Of a stretch of 64,000 nucleotides of DNA, positions 22,796 through 36,013 are shown in pieces (within the stretch, counting starts at the first letter, position 1; every line of letters begins with the position of its first letter). The notes beneath the pieces were generated by a model. It worked only from the letters and a program-made list of their open reading frames with translations, did not search any database and was not told the origin of the DNA. Origin of the DNA: Pyrocephalus nanus (Eukaryota; Chordata; Aves; Passeriformes; Tyrannidae); assembly GCA_038380795.1 (NCBI GenBank), contig CM076270.1:23142001-23206000 (forward strand), given 5' to 3'. Position numbers and translations under genes: made by a program.

Positions 22796-25700
22796 GACTC
22801 AGGTGTTACTTTCTGCCATCCCAGGGAACTTTTCTTTATCTGGAAAATAAAAGCATCCCCTCCCACACCCCTGGCAAACTCCCCAGTCTCCCCTTCCCTT
22901 TCAGTAAAACACTTTTCAAACTGCTCTCCAAATATTTGCTTTTCAGATCCTGAATTCACCAATCAAACACAGGTGCTAAAAATGGCCAGGGTCTGAGTTT
23001 CAAGGGATTTTTCACTTTTGTCAGCTCCCCCCCTTAGGCCACCTTTAGAGCCCTTGACTGCCTCTAGGTTCATGTTCACAAGTGCAAGTGTCGAGGGAGC
23101 AGGCCCCAGAAGGCCCCCTCCTTTTTTCCCCTCCCAGCTTTATTCAGCTGATTTATTTGTATCATATTTTGAGCATTACAATTAGGGAGATGGAGACATT
23201 CTCAGTTTGCTAATGCAAGGCTGCAGTGGGTCAGAAAAGCACGATCACAGCAGAGGATTTTAAACCGTTTGAATGTGTGGGTTTTTTTCAAAATGATCCT
23301 GTTTTTCCACCACTTCTGCTGTTTCTACTTAGTATTAAGCCAGGAATAGCTCAAAGCTGTTCAAAACTCTATCTCTGAGCAGGGCTGAGACATTTATTAC
23401 ATCAATTTAAAAAAATATGCTTTTAAAAAAAAATCTAGTAATAGTTCTACCTTAGTTTAATCACATCATCTCTCTGCTTTTCTGTCTAGCTCTTTTCAGT
23501 AAATCATATTCCAATCAGCCCAGGAAAGCAAGGTGGTTTTAGTGCCCTTACAGTATTTTGTTCGCCAAATATCAAATTCACTGTGAGAGGTCCATATCAA
23601 AATTCTGTGTTAAGCCTGTGCAGAAACATTCCCCTAAATCTGTGCAGCTGCTAATAAGGATTCCTTTCTCTTACAGCTGAATGGGAGATTATTTGATCTG
23701 GGAAAAGGGGATTTTCTCTAGAAAAGACAGGTCAGTGGCATATAAATACAATTATGCAGATTATTCTATTTATTGCTGTTGTCAGAACGGTGCATTTAAG
23801 AACAACTTTATGAAAGAAAAATTGCTTCTTATTTGTGTCTTGCAGAAATAACTGCCTGAGACAGAACTTGTGGCTCTTGCTTGATGTCTTATAACCTCCA
23901 GTACATTTTACTCCAGGCGTTTGGAGCGAAAAATTAATCATGTACACTTTCCAAACTAATTTCTTCAAAATTCTGTATTAAGCACACAGCATCAGTTATT
24001 TTACTGTTGTAAATGCATTAAGAAATGTAGAGGAAAAAAATACAGAATTCTGACGTTTAAGCACATTAAAAAAATCATACCAAAAGAAATACAGGATTTG
24101 TAATCCGTGCAAACAAAATTTTCCACAAGAAAAATATTTTGCTGCAAGCTTCATAGGTTTTGTTAAACTCAGAGACCTAAATTAAGCTATAATTAAGGAA
24201 AAAGCTTACAAAACTTCATTGGAAGTCTTTGTGGCTTAATCACGCCTGCCAAAAAAGCAATTTCATAGCACTGACATTTCAAAATGGGAAGTCTTATTCT
24301 TTGCCTATAAATATTCATGCTTTGCACTGGGAATATGTTAAATCTTATAAAGCTTTATGGGTTTTTTTGGAACAGTGGGAAACACAACAGCTAGAACAGT
24401 TAACAAGGCAAGACCTACCAGTGCTTTGCCTTATTTTATTTTATTAGTGATGAGAGTTGAGTTCCCTCAAGTATTGTAGAAGAACTTAAAAGAAAACCTC
24501 AGAGCTCACAGTGCCAACTAAAAACATCCAAACAGCACACGCAGGACCAAAGAGGAATGTGCCTGCAACATACTGGGGGGTATTTCAACATATATCCACA
24601 GTCATATGATCAGGATCATTGTGCAAATTTGAACATTCAATATATTCTCCAAAGGCTCGCCCAGCACTGTTTCATATTCACGAGCCAACTAACAAAACCC
24701 AAACACATACCGTAAAATTGGCATTTGGGGTCGAAATCAAAGCCCATTGCAACATCACGAGTCCTTCACTGACTTCAAAGGGATTTCCACAAAGGCTTCA
24801 AACTCTGAGAAACAGAAAAATATCCTCTTGCTCGCACACTTTGTCGCTGCCCAAAGGCAGACTCGAATCCCTTTGCTGCGGGAGTGAGCTGCCACCACTG
24901 CAGCATCTTGTCCCCCAGTCACTGTTTGTAGAGGACCAGTGTCAGCTGGAGCCCACAGAAATGTAAGCACCTCTCATGAGTGCACAACAGTCAGCGCAGG
25001 GAATTGTTTCATTGCTGGCTTGCCCTGAAGAGGAAGCTGCTGGCAGCGTGTGAGCTGCCCTGAGCAGCAGCATGGGGGCTGGAAAAGGAGAGGAGAGCTA
25101 AGGCAGTGCCATCCCAGCTAGGCAGCATCCCTGCAGCCCTTCCCAGGCAGTCAGCACCCCTGAGCACCGTGCTCTCATTCACCCCAGCACACAGCAGCTC
25201 CCAAGTGATGCTCGTGACACCTCCAGCAGCTCAGGAGCAAGATCAGAGCAAGTTGTCACACAGCAGCATAAATTGAATTTAATGTTCTTCTCTGTTCCTT
25301 TGCAGCCACTAACTACAAACCCCAGCTGGCCATCAACCCGTGTGTGGCCTGCTGAAGGGTGAAATTGCAAAAAGTAATGTATTTCCCTAAAATGAAGTAT
25401 TTTTATTTTAAGAAAAGCACTGAACTACTCTGAAAGCAGCCAATGCAAAAGTAACTAATAAGGAGGATGAGATGATGGCTCGTTTACAAAAATGGGATAT
25501 ACTAGTCTGATTTACTGTTCCAGTTCTGTCAGAGTGTAACTGTGTAGGAACCTTTGGAAAGTTGCTTCTTTTACCATCACTTTGCAATTCCATTACATAA
25601 ATTTGATTTTCCTTTGAGGACACATCCATAAATATTTATAAGGTGCTTAGCCATTACAACAAGGAGTCCACGGGAGAGAGAATAAATAAAGGCTCTGCTT

Positions 25701-26315
25701 TAGAGTCTCTGCTGTACTGGGTCTTACATAGAAACATCTACACCTACTAGTGCTGTTATTTTTTGTTTCTTTTTAAATGAACGATGATTTTTTTTCTCCA
25801 TGATTAAGTATCATCTACATGTTATCCACTAAATATTAATCCATCTGAAGCTGTCCAATTTATTAACTTAGACATTAACTTTTGCATAATTGCAGGGACA
25901 GTACCAATATGAACTAAAACCGGCAAAAGTTGGATTTTTAGGTTACTTCTCCCTGAGCTCTCAGTTACAAGATTATCCCACAAGCATTTTCAGGATTTGA
26001 AATGCTCCCTGTATTTCAGCTCGTGCCTCAACACATCTCACAGTGCACCACCTTTGTTTAAATGCCCGGAAACCACTGACCACACAGATCATTAGAGTAA
26101 TGCTATTACAGCACAACCATCTTGCTTTTCAGTTTCTAAGTCTGCCAACCAAAGGTCAAAGAATAGATGATTGTTCCCATTATCAGATTTCCATTAAAAT
26201 TGTTGATCTCTTGTCAGTGTGAAGCCAGCAGGAGAGTATATAAAAAAAAAATCCAAACCAGAATTTCATCTTTAATACTCAGAAGAACCGCATGTGAAGG
26301 GCACAAAAAGACATT

Positions 26316-26370
26316 AGTGGTGGCAGTAGTGGTGTTGCTGTTGCTATGATTATTGTTACAGTTATTATTG
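26316..26370 (+). repeat. Cryptic trinucleotide-like sequence
   Basis: The stretch is built from gtg, gtt, gct and att triplets (agtggtggcagtagtggtg, gttgctgttgct, gattattgtt, gttattattg) without a fixed phase. It is best read as a decayed trinucleotide microsatellite. Confidence 0.6.
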
Positions 26371-26671
26371 CATGTGCAAACACACACTGAAAAAGTGCCT
26401 CAACAGAATCAACTGTACCAGAGTAATCATTGTCAGACAGAGGCAAAAGCCACAGGGCAGGCTGAAAGCTGCATCTGTGATAATACAGCTCTGACAACCA
26501 GCCAAAGTTCATCAAGACTGAATAATACTTTTCCTTCCTCTGAAACACTGGAAGTCACTTGGAAGCAGGGGGTTGGTTCAGAAAAAATTACTTATTTGTG
26601 AAAGCATGGCATGTCCTATGGCAATTGCCATCCTATACACAGGAAGGCCAGTAGCTGTGATCCCTCCCTTC

Positions 26672-26834
26672 TAGGGCTGCCTAGGGAAGTGATGGAATCA
26701 CCATCCCTGGAAGTGTTCAAGAAACAACTGGCTGTGGCACTTAATGCCATGATTTAATTGACAAGATAGTGTTCAGTCAAAGGTTGGACTCAATGATCTT
26801 GCAGGTCCTTTCCAGCCTTAATGATTCTATGATT
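26672..26834 (+). mobile_element. CR1-type LINE 3'-end fragment, plus orientation
   Basis: The block reads gggctgcctagggaagtgatgg, then caccatccctggaagtgttcaag, then ttggactcaatgatcttgcaggtcctttccagcc, and ends in the gattctatgatt octamer-type repeat. These are the familiar landmarks of the CR1 3' untranslated end, in that order. It is severely 5'-truncated (about 160 bases kept), which is usual for CR1, and lacks any poly(A) tail, as expected for this family. It sits inside the PID1 intron, antisense to the gene. Confidence 0.92.
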
Positions 26835-28484
26835 GTTACATCAGTTCGAGGCAGAGTAGCTACGGGTTAGTTGTAACAAGTAAATGATGATCAGGTTGTT
26901 GCAGCCTTTACTTGCCTTGGACACTGTAGTCTAAGGGAGAAAAGTAATCCAAAAGCCAGCTCAGTGCCACTGTTTTAACCTTAAGCAGTAAAGGCATTTC
27001 CTATCATATCTTCTTCCAGGGGTAAGAGTATATTTCTTTATATCCCATTCAGTCCTTTGGTTTATGTGTCCCATCTGTCCCACAGATTTCTGGAAGATAC
27101 ACCTCACAACAATTTCTTGTGCATGTTAAAAATTACTCACTTTCTTTCCAGCCTTCCTGTGGCAAACTTCACTCTCTGACAAGCCACTGTCAACAACCAT
27201 GACACAAAATACACTTGAGGTTTCATCACTTCTACGCTTCAAGCATTCAAACCTTTAGTAAAAGCCAAGATGTTTTGAAGGGCTCCTTATTTCACCCTAG
27301 AGACTTGCCAACACCAGTGTCAGTATCTGGCAAAACTGTCCTCAACAGAAAAATGCTGTGACTTTGCCCTTTTTTTAACGTGGCTATGCCCATCTGACAT
27401 GTAGAGATGTCAAAGAACATGAAGAATAATTGATGTCTTTTTAATGGACTGTCCTGGAAACATAAAAACATCTGAGTACTTTGACACTGTTGTTTTCAGC
27501 CCCTTCAGTCCAATAATGTACAGTAAAAATATCTTTGAATAACTATGTTCAAGAACTTACCAGCTTCAAAAAGACCAGTATAGCAGCTGCCATGGACATT
27601 TACACTCCTAGCACAGCACGATTTGTCAGAAGTAATAAAGGGTTTTTCCTTTCCATACCCAATTCTTTTTATCATTGACCTCACATTGTTCACTTGCAAT
27701 TCATATGAGATAAACAGCAGCTCAGCTCCTGTCTGTGACTTCAGATCCAACTCCCCAAAGGACCACATGTCCATACCACTCCTACCTCACAAGCCTCACT
27801 ACAGTCAGGCAGCTGAATGACCTTTCCTCCTTCTGTCCCCTATCCCCAGTCCACAGACTATCACTGCTCCAAGAAAGCAGATCCAAGTTGTAAAGATCCA
27901 TAATTACTGTATTACACGAGGACAGATGCTCTCTTGGCACAGGAACTTGGCATGGGAGCGTGTACACACACAGGGCTCTGGGCTCTCACACTATGCAAGA
28001 CCATGATCAAAAGGCCATACTCAAAATTAACTCCTTGGTTATTTCTTTAATATAATTACTTCTTCCACACCAAATAAGAAGGCTCTTTGTCAACGAAGTC
28101 AACAAAGAAAACGAAAAGAAAAAAAACCTAAACAATAGAGCACCGAACTTGAGCCAGCAGGTATTTACTCTGCATACTTGCAGTCACCAGAGGATGCCCT
28201 GGAGTATCTTGATTCTTGTGCAAATCTTAGTAATAGATCACTGTCTCTTTTGTCCATCGGTGTCTTAAAGTAAACATCCTTTAGCCACAGATCTGGTCCA
28301 GGTGCAACTGGTTATTTGATCAAGACAGTAAGATATTCCTCACTTAAAGGTGAGGTAAACAGAGGTAATGACACATTTTCTTCCTGAAAACAGAATTTCT
28401 TCTGTGGCAACTTCAGGGTATGTGGCAATGAAGAAGTGACTGGAAGTGTCTGGTGTCAGGATGCACAGGTGAGCAAGTAAATGG

Positions 28485-28690
28485 TCACAGAATCATGGAA
28501 TCATCAAGGTTGAAAGAGACCTTTAAGATCATCCAGCCCAACCATCCACTCAGCATTACGACTGTAACACCTAAACCACTAAATCACCTCACCCAGCACC
28601 AGATCCAAGAGCCTCAAACACCTCCAGGGATGGTGACTCCACCATCTCCCTGGGCAACCTCTTCCAAAGCCTGAATTTGTCAATTTGTCC
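28485..28690 (-). mobile_element. CR1-type LINE 3'-end fragment, minus orientation
   Basis: On the plus strand this reads tcacagaatcatggaatcatc, then aaggttgaaagagacctttaagatcatcc, agcccaacc, and further on ccagggatggtgactccaccatctccctgggcaacctcttccaa. That is the reverse complement of a CR1 3' end, with the terminal repeat at the low-coordinate side. About 200 bases remain, and the upper boundary is fuzzy. It lies about 1.65 kb from the plus-strand copy and runs in the same direction as PID1 transcription. Confidence 0.92.
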
Positions 28691-31600
28691 CAGCCAAGCA
28701 AGAACCGTAAGTCTAAAGGCTGGGTAAACTCACAGAAGTATTTAAGAGGAATGCAGAGGAGATTTGAAGAAGAGTGGCCAAAAGCAAGTTTGGGAGGATG
28801 TGTGCATGTCTTGTTATAGATTGCAGCTGGAACACAAACATGCAGACACTCTCTGGGTTTGTAATACAAAAGCAGACGCAGGATGAGAAATTCCAAGCTT
28901 CTCCCAGACTCCACACTGTATTTTTGAGGCCAGAACACAGCAAGCTTCATCTCCCCATCATCACGAGGTCTGGAAAACACCACAAGAAGCTGCTACTGAG
29001 GAAACCTGTGCTCAGGCCTCACTGCAATGACAGAGTGCCCAAAGCCCACAGTGCCTCCTGTGTGGGGTAGCTGGGGCGAAGCAGGGCTCACCACAGGGTC
29101 ACACAGATTTGAGTGCTGAAACTGGATTTCTTTTATCCATAGCACAGTTGGGATACGAGCAGGACAGGCCTGCAGCACGCTGTCCAGCAGCTCGGTAAGT
29201 CCTGGCAGAGTTTTCATTTCAGTAAACCCAGATTTAGCTGTAGAGTCATTTTCAGCATCTTTAATTAACACATCCAGCTCCAGGCACAGCGGGAGTGCTC
29301 TGTGTTGGCCAGGGTGCCTGTCTCACCACGCCACTGCACCAGCTCAGCTCTCCTCACCCTAAAGTGCAGTGACTCAGCCCCAGGCTGGCAACTTTGGGAT
29401 TTAGTGCCAAAAACAGCCCTTTGGCCCTGGAGAAAAAAAAACCAAACAAAAATATCCCAGACATTCCACTGGATCACTGAGCAAATACCGTGAACTGCAT
29501 TCAAGAAATGTTTGCTCAAGACCCAGCAAAATAACTCAGTTAAGTAAAAAGGCTGCACAGTTTCCTTCTGCCTGTCACTGCTTCCTCACCCACACCACCT
29601 GTGTCCAGCCAAAGCCTTCGCAGCACAAACATGAGAGTCCTTGTGGGAACGGCAGGGCTCCTCAGCACACAGAAATACCCAGTAAATGCAGTAATGTGGC
29701 TTACAGAAATATGTGAAGAACTGTTTTATTTTTGAGACAAAATTCAGAGGAAGAACAGACTGAGCTGGGTGAATGTCCAATGGAAAATAACCATCAACTC
29801 TGACAACTGCCCACTGGATTAGGAGGGAGAGAAAAAAAATATCAGTAGTTAATGTCTGATTTATTCCAAGGAATCAAAGAGTAGCTCCAGAAAAAGCTGG
29901 AAGCGTCAGCACCTCTTCAGCAGTTAAGTCAACAGCAAGCATCTGACTCCTTTAATGAGAACGAAGCTGAACCCAAGTCTTAAAACAATGCTCAAATTCC
30001 CCCTCAAAAACAAAAACAATAAACAAGCTCAGCAAGAAATGTATTCAACTCTTTACAGCTTCAGAACTCCTAAGGAAAAACAACCACTGGGCAGCAACTG
30101 CTCCTTCCATCTGTCCCCACACCACAACCCTTCACAGGTGCCTTTACCATCCACGTGTTCTCAGCTGTGACTGCAGCAGATCCTGCCTCAGCCAGGGAGG
30201 GTTCACCACACAAGTAAGGTTTAAATTGATAGAGTAATCCCTTTGGATACAATCCCCCAACTAAATGCCTTCGGGGGACACAAGAGCTCCGGTTATTTTC
30301 AGCCCATCATTGTCCTCTCAGGTTTTACTGTCTCCATCCTTCCAGGTAGCTGTAGGTGAAGGAGAAGGAAGAGTTGGGGCACCATGAAAATAACTTTTCT
30401 TGAAAAATGCTCATTTCCAGTTAAAAGACATGTTACCAGTTTCACTGCTGCTGCTTCTGAGGTAGCCTAGGAAAGCAAGTAGCACAGGAGAGTTACTGTG
30501 GCCCAGGGTGGGTGTCCCAACACCCAGTCCCACATCTGCCAGGGCAGCATCTCGGGCACTGGGGTTTTTCTGAGGGCAGAGCTCATCCAAGAAGAATTTC
30601 TCACTCCTCGGACACCATGCAGGACAAACACCTCAGGAACTGCAGACAGTGGCCATCAAAGCACAGAGCACATCCCAGCTCTTAGTGAGACACCCACAAT
30701 CACGCAGAAATCATAGAGCCCGTCTCCATGGCCAAATTAACCTCTTGTCCTTCCACAGCAGAGCTCTGCCAGGCCTCCCACTGATGCCACTTGGAGAGGG
30801 GAGCAGAAGACAAAAATCTGCAATGCCCACAGGAGTGGAGTCCTCCTTACCCTGTGTGATCATCCCCATTACCAACACCAATCCTGCAAAGGAGAGGGGA
30901 AAACCCATCTGCATTTGGCAAGTTTTAAGATTTAGTAAATAAATGTACCGAAAGACAAAAAAGTTACCCTTGACAGCTTAATTTATAAGCTCTGAGAGAA
31001 ACAAAAGCCAACAAGAACAAGCCCACTGAGTCCACAGGCCAAATAGCCAGTGTGGGGTAAATGAAGCAACAAGCAAACCTCTCCTTCAGAAAGACAACCC
31101 TGGGAAGCACAACGATCCAGGCTTTTCACCTTTCATTACATCAGCCTGCTACTCGGTAAGCCTTTTTATAAACTGCCCTCAGTTAGACCTAAGAGCATCT
31201 AACTTATATCCAGCGACCAGGAGTCTCTGCCTCATTGCCAAAATGGTTAACCAAGCCCAAACACAACCTCAGCAAGAGCCAGCTCTTCCCTCTGCAACCT
31301 CCCGTTAGCAACAAAAGGATCACATCTTGCATTTCATTCTCCACTGGACAGGAAGCTCTTTTTGTGGTTTGGCTGGCGGAGATGAATCTGAAATGAAATC
31401 AAGTGGAACTGGCAAACTGCAGTAAGCTTGCAGTCAGAGACTCTTAGGTCCTGGTGTGAGTGGAAGATTTACACTGCACTATTTAAAACTCAAGAAATCA
31501 ATTTCATTCTAGCAGCGATTTAAAAGTGTTGCAGTGCAAGACATATCTGAATGAACAAACACATGAATCACACACAACCTCAGCAGGGCTGCTGGACACA

Positions 31601-32808
31601 CTATTGTTCAAGTTGATGATTACTTTTATTCCCAAATATTTTCTTTATGTTGCTATTTAGATCACTTTTCTCCTTTGTCTCCTTTCATTGACTCATATAA
31701 CTTCCTTTCTCTGTATCCAGTTAGCACTGGGTTGAAATTAATTTATTTTTGGATAAGCCAGTTCATTTCCCATTTTCTTTCAGGAGTCTTCACAGGGCAA
31801 GGGGAAATGTGGATGAAGCCAGTGAAGTGAGAATAAAACCAATCCACTCTGCAGTAACTATTGCAATTACTTCAAGTTTCCTTCACACAAAGTCCTTCCA
31901 AAACCTTTCCTCTAATACCTCAAAAGCCTCACACTGAGAACATCCCTCCTGCCAGGAGAAAGTGGCGTAAGTTTGCATGATCATGATCTCCCCACAAGCA
32001 GACACCAACCTCCACATTCATATTCAAATTACACACAGGATTTTTCACTACACATTCCTTATTTACATGAGGTTGAAACTGAACATGGAAATCTGATTAA
32101 GCACCTCATCATGTTTCAGAAAGCCTTTCAGTACTGAGTTCCTCACAGCTGCTGTCTCATAGAAGAGGGAAGGAGCCCACAGGCAGAGAGGGGAGCGGAT
32201 TGTTTGCTTTTACTTTGTTCCCCTTCCTTTCCAACCCACAAAAAGTTCACTTTGGCACCAGTCCCACAAAACCTTCGATTGTACCTAACGGAGCACTCAA
32301 ACAGCCAGTATGGGAATGGCTGTACAATCCAGCCACCTTTTCCACCAAGGCATGTGCATTTTACACACTCCCCAAGAATTTGGACACTGCAGCACTCCCA
32401 AAAGCCATGCAGAGTGCATGTTTTTCACCATCTTTTATGAGTAAGAGATTTGTCCTCAAGGTTCCCTTCCTTGCGCGTTCCCCATGAGATCTTTGTATTC
32501 CTCCCTCAGTTCTTCCTTTCAAAAGAGGATGCCAAGCAATAAAATTGAACAAAGCCTCTGTTACCAAGACATTCAGTTCTGGAGGCCAAACATGGCAACT
32601 TGCACTTGCTTCCTGGCACAACTTGACAACACCTGAAATGAAGAGCAAAAGGGAAGGGAGCCAGCTTCGGGAACCACTGAAGATGACTGCAGATTTGGTT
32701 TGTATTTCAATGGAAGTGCCTACATCACAGAAAGAACAGAAGAAAAGCAATGATAATAAAACTATTTCAGTTCTTCCTCCCCTGAGCGCTGTAAGATCGG
32801 TAACATTC

Positions 32809-32834
32809 AAAAAAAAAAAAAAAAAAAGAAAAAA
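32809..32834 (+). repeat. A-rich tract (19 A, then G, then A6)
   Basis: A run of 19 A is followed by G and six more A. Nothing identifiable sits on either side. Confidence 0.95.
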
Positions 32835-35800
32835 TTACGAAACAAACCACAAACATGAGAGACTCCCAGAAATAGAAATAGCAGCACTTGCTCCTTCTGC
32901 TGTCCTCCACACACTGCAAATGAAACACATTCCCTGAAGAGCATGGGGGAACAGAGAAAAATCACCCCCAAACAAATGTAACTGTACCCACATCCACAAA
33001 GTCTCTGATTAAAATACCCTGCCATTAATTTTGCATCTCCTTAATCAATCACTATAGGAAATGAGTTCCATGACTTAGCAAAACCCATCGAGATTTTTTT
33101 CAGCTCTCAGGAGTTTTAGCATCTCCAGGAAAAGTCTTATTTGAGGGTTGGAGAAGAAGAAATACAGTGCCTATACTGGGATGGAAATACAATGAAATAC
33201 AGACCTTGCACATTTCAAATTAATAAAAAGCACTAAATACATTATTAAGGAGAAAATATAATTAACTTTTTTTGTTGCTAAATGAGCCCTTGGATAAATA
33301 CGCCTGATTTATCATTTGTTTGTGTTATCAAATTCTGGATCAAGGCCATAGCAACACAGGCTTCTCCACAGACAAGAAAGAATACAACCTCACTGCTTCT
33401 ATGCTCTATGACACTATATTACAATTTAATCAGAAATTTCTCACTCAACAACAGTATGTTGGCAGGCTAAACAAAAGATTTTAAAAGAACAAATATGTTC
33501 CAAAGAGTAAAATGATGGGAGACAATAGGGCCATACAGTTTTTAATTCATTTCCAAAGCCATGGCTCACAGCGCCTCCAAGGTCCTGTTTTCACAGTGGA
33601 TTTAGTGCTTGACTCTGTCTTCAATGCAGTCACTTTCTGTTTGTGCAATGTTTTTCAAACCAGCCCAGAAAGATCTGAAAGTGATCCTTAGCCTTCATCA
33701 GGCTATCTGGGCTCTAGAGATGCTTATCTCCTGGGATTTCTCGAGGCATCAGGAGGTCTTTTACGGCGTTACAGAGGGAGCCCTCCTTCCTTTCCTGGTT
33801 AGTTTAATCACAGCATTACCTAAGCACGTCACCCAGAAATGCTGCATTGCCTCCAATCCATTCTTTTGGCATGTGTTTCAGCTCTGAGGTGACCAAGCCT
33901 ACAGAGCAGCCAGAAATACAGTCCTTAACCACCTGAAGCAAAAACCAAGATGTGGAGATTTCCGTGGTGGTAATTTCAGCCAAGACGAGAGACCGAGCCT
34001 GGGATGGGAGAGCCTGGAAAGCAGCGCTCCAAAGTGGAGGGCTGTCTGGAGGAAAGAAGGAGATGGGGGCAAAGGTCCTGTTCTCTGGGGACAGCTCTAC
34101 TTACCAGTGCTGCAATTTATATCATCCATTACAGCAGCTTGCCCCCAGATGGCTGCAGGTCAGACAAATCCCTATTCACACAGGTACAGCAAGCTCCTAC
34201 GAGCTCCCTTCATATCCACAGTTCACCTTTCTGCATTACAGAGGTCATGGCTTTTACAAAGGGCAGGAAATTAATTTTCATGGTTCCCACTGGCCCTGAA
34301 GTTGACTTTGCAAAGACAAAATCTATACTGAATAGCCCTGATGTTGATCTGTTTGACAAAGGACAAACCAGTACAAATTTTAGGGATCTAAGGAAAAAAG
34401 AAACTATTTGTGATGAAAATAAATAAATTCTTCACTGTTTTTCTTGACATTTACTGTCTTTGTGCAACAATGAATACCTGCAGTTAAAATATAATAATCA
34501 ATAACATTATCAAAAGGCCCCAGTCTTGCAGTTCTTAGCCAAACAAAATTGCCATCTGGATTTAAAAAATTGCTCCAATTTATATTTGCAGAGGATTTAT
34601 GTATTTGCATGAATAGTAAGAAAGAAAGGATATAAAGATAGAGCAGCTCAACACAGTGGTGGGATCAGAGCAATGACTGAACACGCAGAGCATCACATTC
34701 ATTTACTCTCCACAGCTGACATTGCTTTAGGAGAAGTCAGGGTAAAAGAAACACAACAGCAGCTCCACTCCTTCCTATTTTCTGCCTTCCTGCTTTGCAT
34801 AATGAGCTCAACAAGGTTTCCCCACCCAAAAATCAACATATTGCTAACTATGACTGCAATATGTATCTGCTAAAAATCTCAGAAGTCGTGTGATTGTTTT
34901 CTCTGTAAACCATTATTCTAACATTTTCACAGCTCTGAAACCAGCACATACTGTTTCATTTATAACCATCCTGGAGTTACAATTTTTCGTATAGTTAATA
35001 AAATTATTTAATAGAATAAGCAGATCTTGTAAGAGCTTAATAGTTTCTTGATCATATCAAACTAAGAGTCCAACCAGTGCCTAATACTTTCTCCAGCACT
35101 TTCCAGGATCAAACAGAGAGGAAGCACAAAGAAGCAGAGTTTGAAGTGGCAAAGCACATGGCCAAGACTGGAATAAACTGCCCACAGGGGAAGGTTTCTC
35201 TTCCCCAGAGAGCAGGAACCAAATATTTCCAGGCATTTCAAGAAAGCCCATGGGGTTAGAGTGCTCTCTCCCTTTGCTTTGAGATTTGACAGAGAGATTT
35301 TTCAAAAGAGCACAGCCAGCAACATGTGTCAAGCCTTCTAAGAAAAGCTGACCACACTTTCAGTGTCTAAAAAGGCAGGCAGAAATTTGGCAAGAGAAAC
35401 TGTTGTGTGCACTAACAAATAAGGAATTACTCGTCTTTCAAAATTCTGTAGCTTTCTTCATGTAACCTGAAGCAAGCAAAGTGCTCCTGTTCCCAAGAAC
35501 CTGAAACAACACACACTTGTACTTTTACTCAAGGATTACAGCCCTTGCTAAGTCTCTCTTAACAGCCTCGTTTCTTACCAAAGCTGTTATTATTTTGGTC
35601 AAATAGTTTTAAACAGAAAATAACATACATTCTAGGTTTGATTATGCATGAGCTTAAGTGTGACAGCACAACAGAAAGAAAAAGGCATCTTGGGTAACAA
35701 AGAATTTACTTGATGCTAAAAATATGGACATTTACAGTGCAAGCAAACACTATGCTATTTGTCCCCTCTTATCTGCCTTTAGCCTGCCAGTCTTCCTCTG

Positions 35801-36005
35801 CTGTCTCCTCATCAAAACAAATTGGTGTCTCTTTTGGGGCCGAAACCAAGGAGAAGATTCTTTAATTACAGTGCAAACCCACAAAGAGCATTGAAGTTCA
35901 AGACATGTATGCAAAAATCAAATCTGAACAGACCAACTTGGCTGTTCCTGGGAGGCAATCTTATTTACAAGAAAATATATTGCATCTAAACCAAAGTCAC
36001 AGGGT

Positions 36006-36013
36006 GGGGGGGG
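36006..36013 (+). repeat. 8-base G homopolymer
   Basis: G8 follows cacagggt and precedes agaaac, in the PID1 intron. Confidence 0.95.

Noticed and set aside
22756..22962. N-terminal extension of the PID1 frame to an ATG at 22962
   Set aside because: The residues before VTYLGKV are unrelated to PID1, and a strong splice acceptor lies exactly at the change, so this is intron.
29241..29275. Met-Leu-Lys-like start on the minus strand, considered for the missing PID1 exon
   Set aside because: The following codons do not match PID1.
33205..33216. Possible splice donor with Met-Cys-Lys before GT on the minus strand, considered as the end of the missing PID1 exon
   Set aside because: The upstream sequence does not encode the expected PID1 residues (Gly before Cys is absent) and is AT-rich noncoding DNA.
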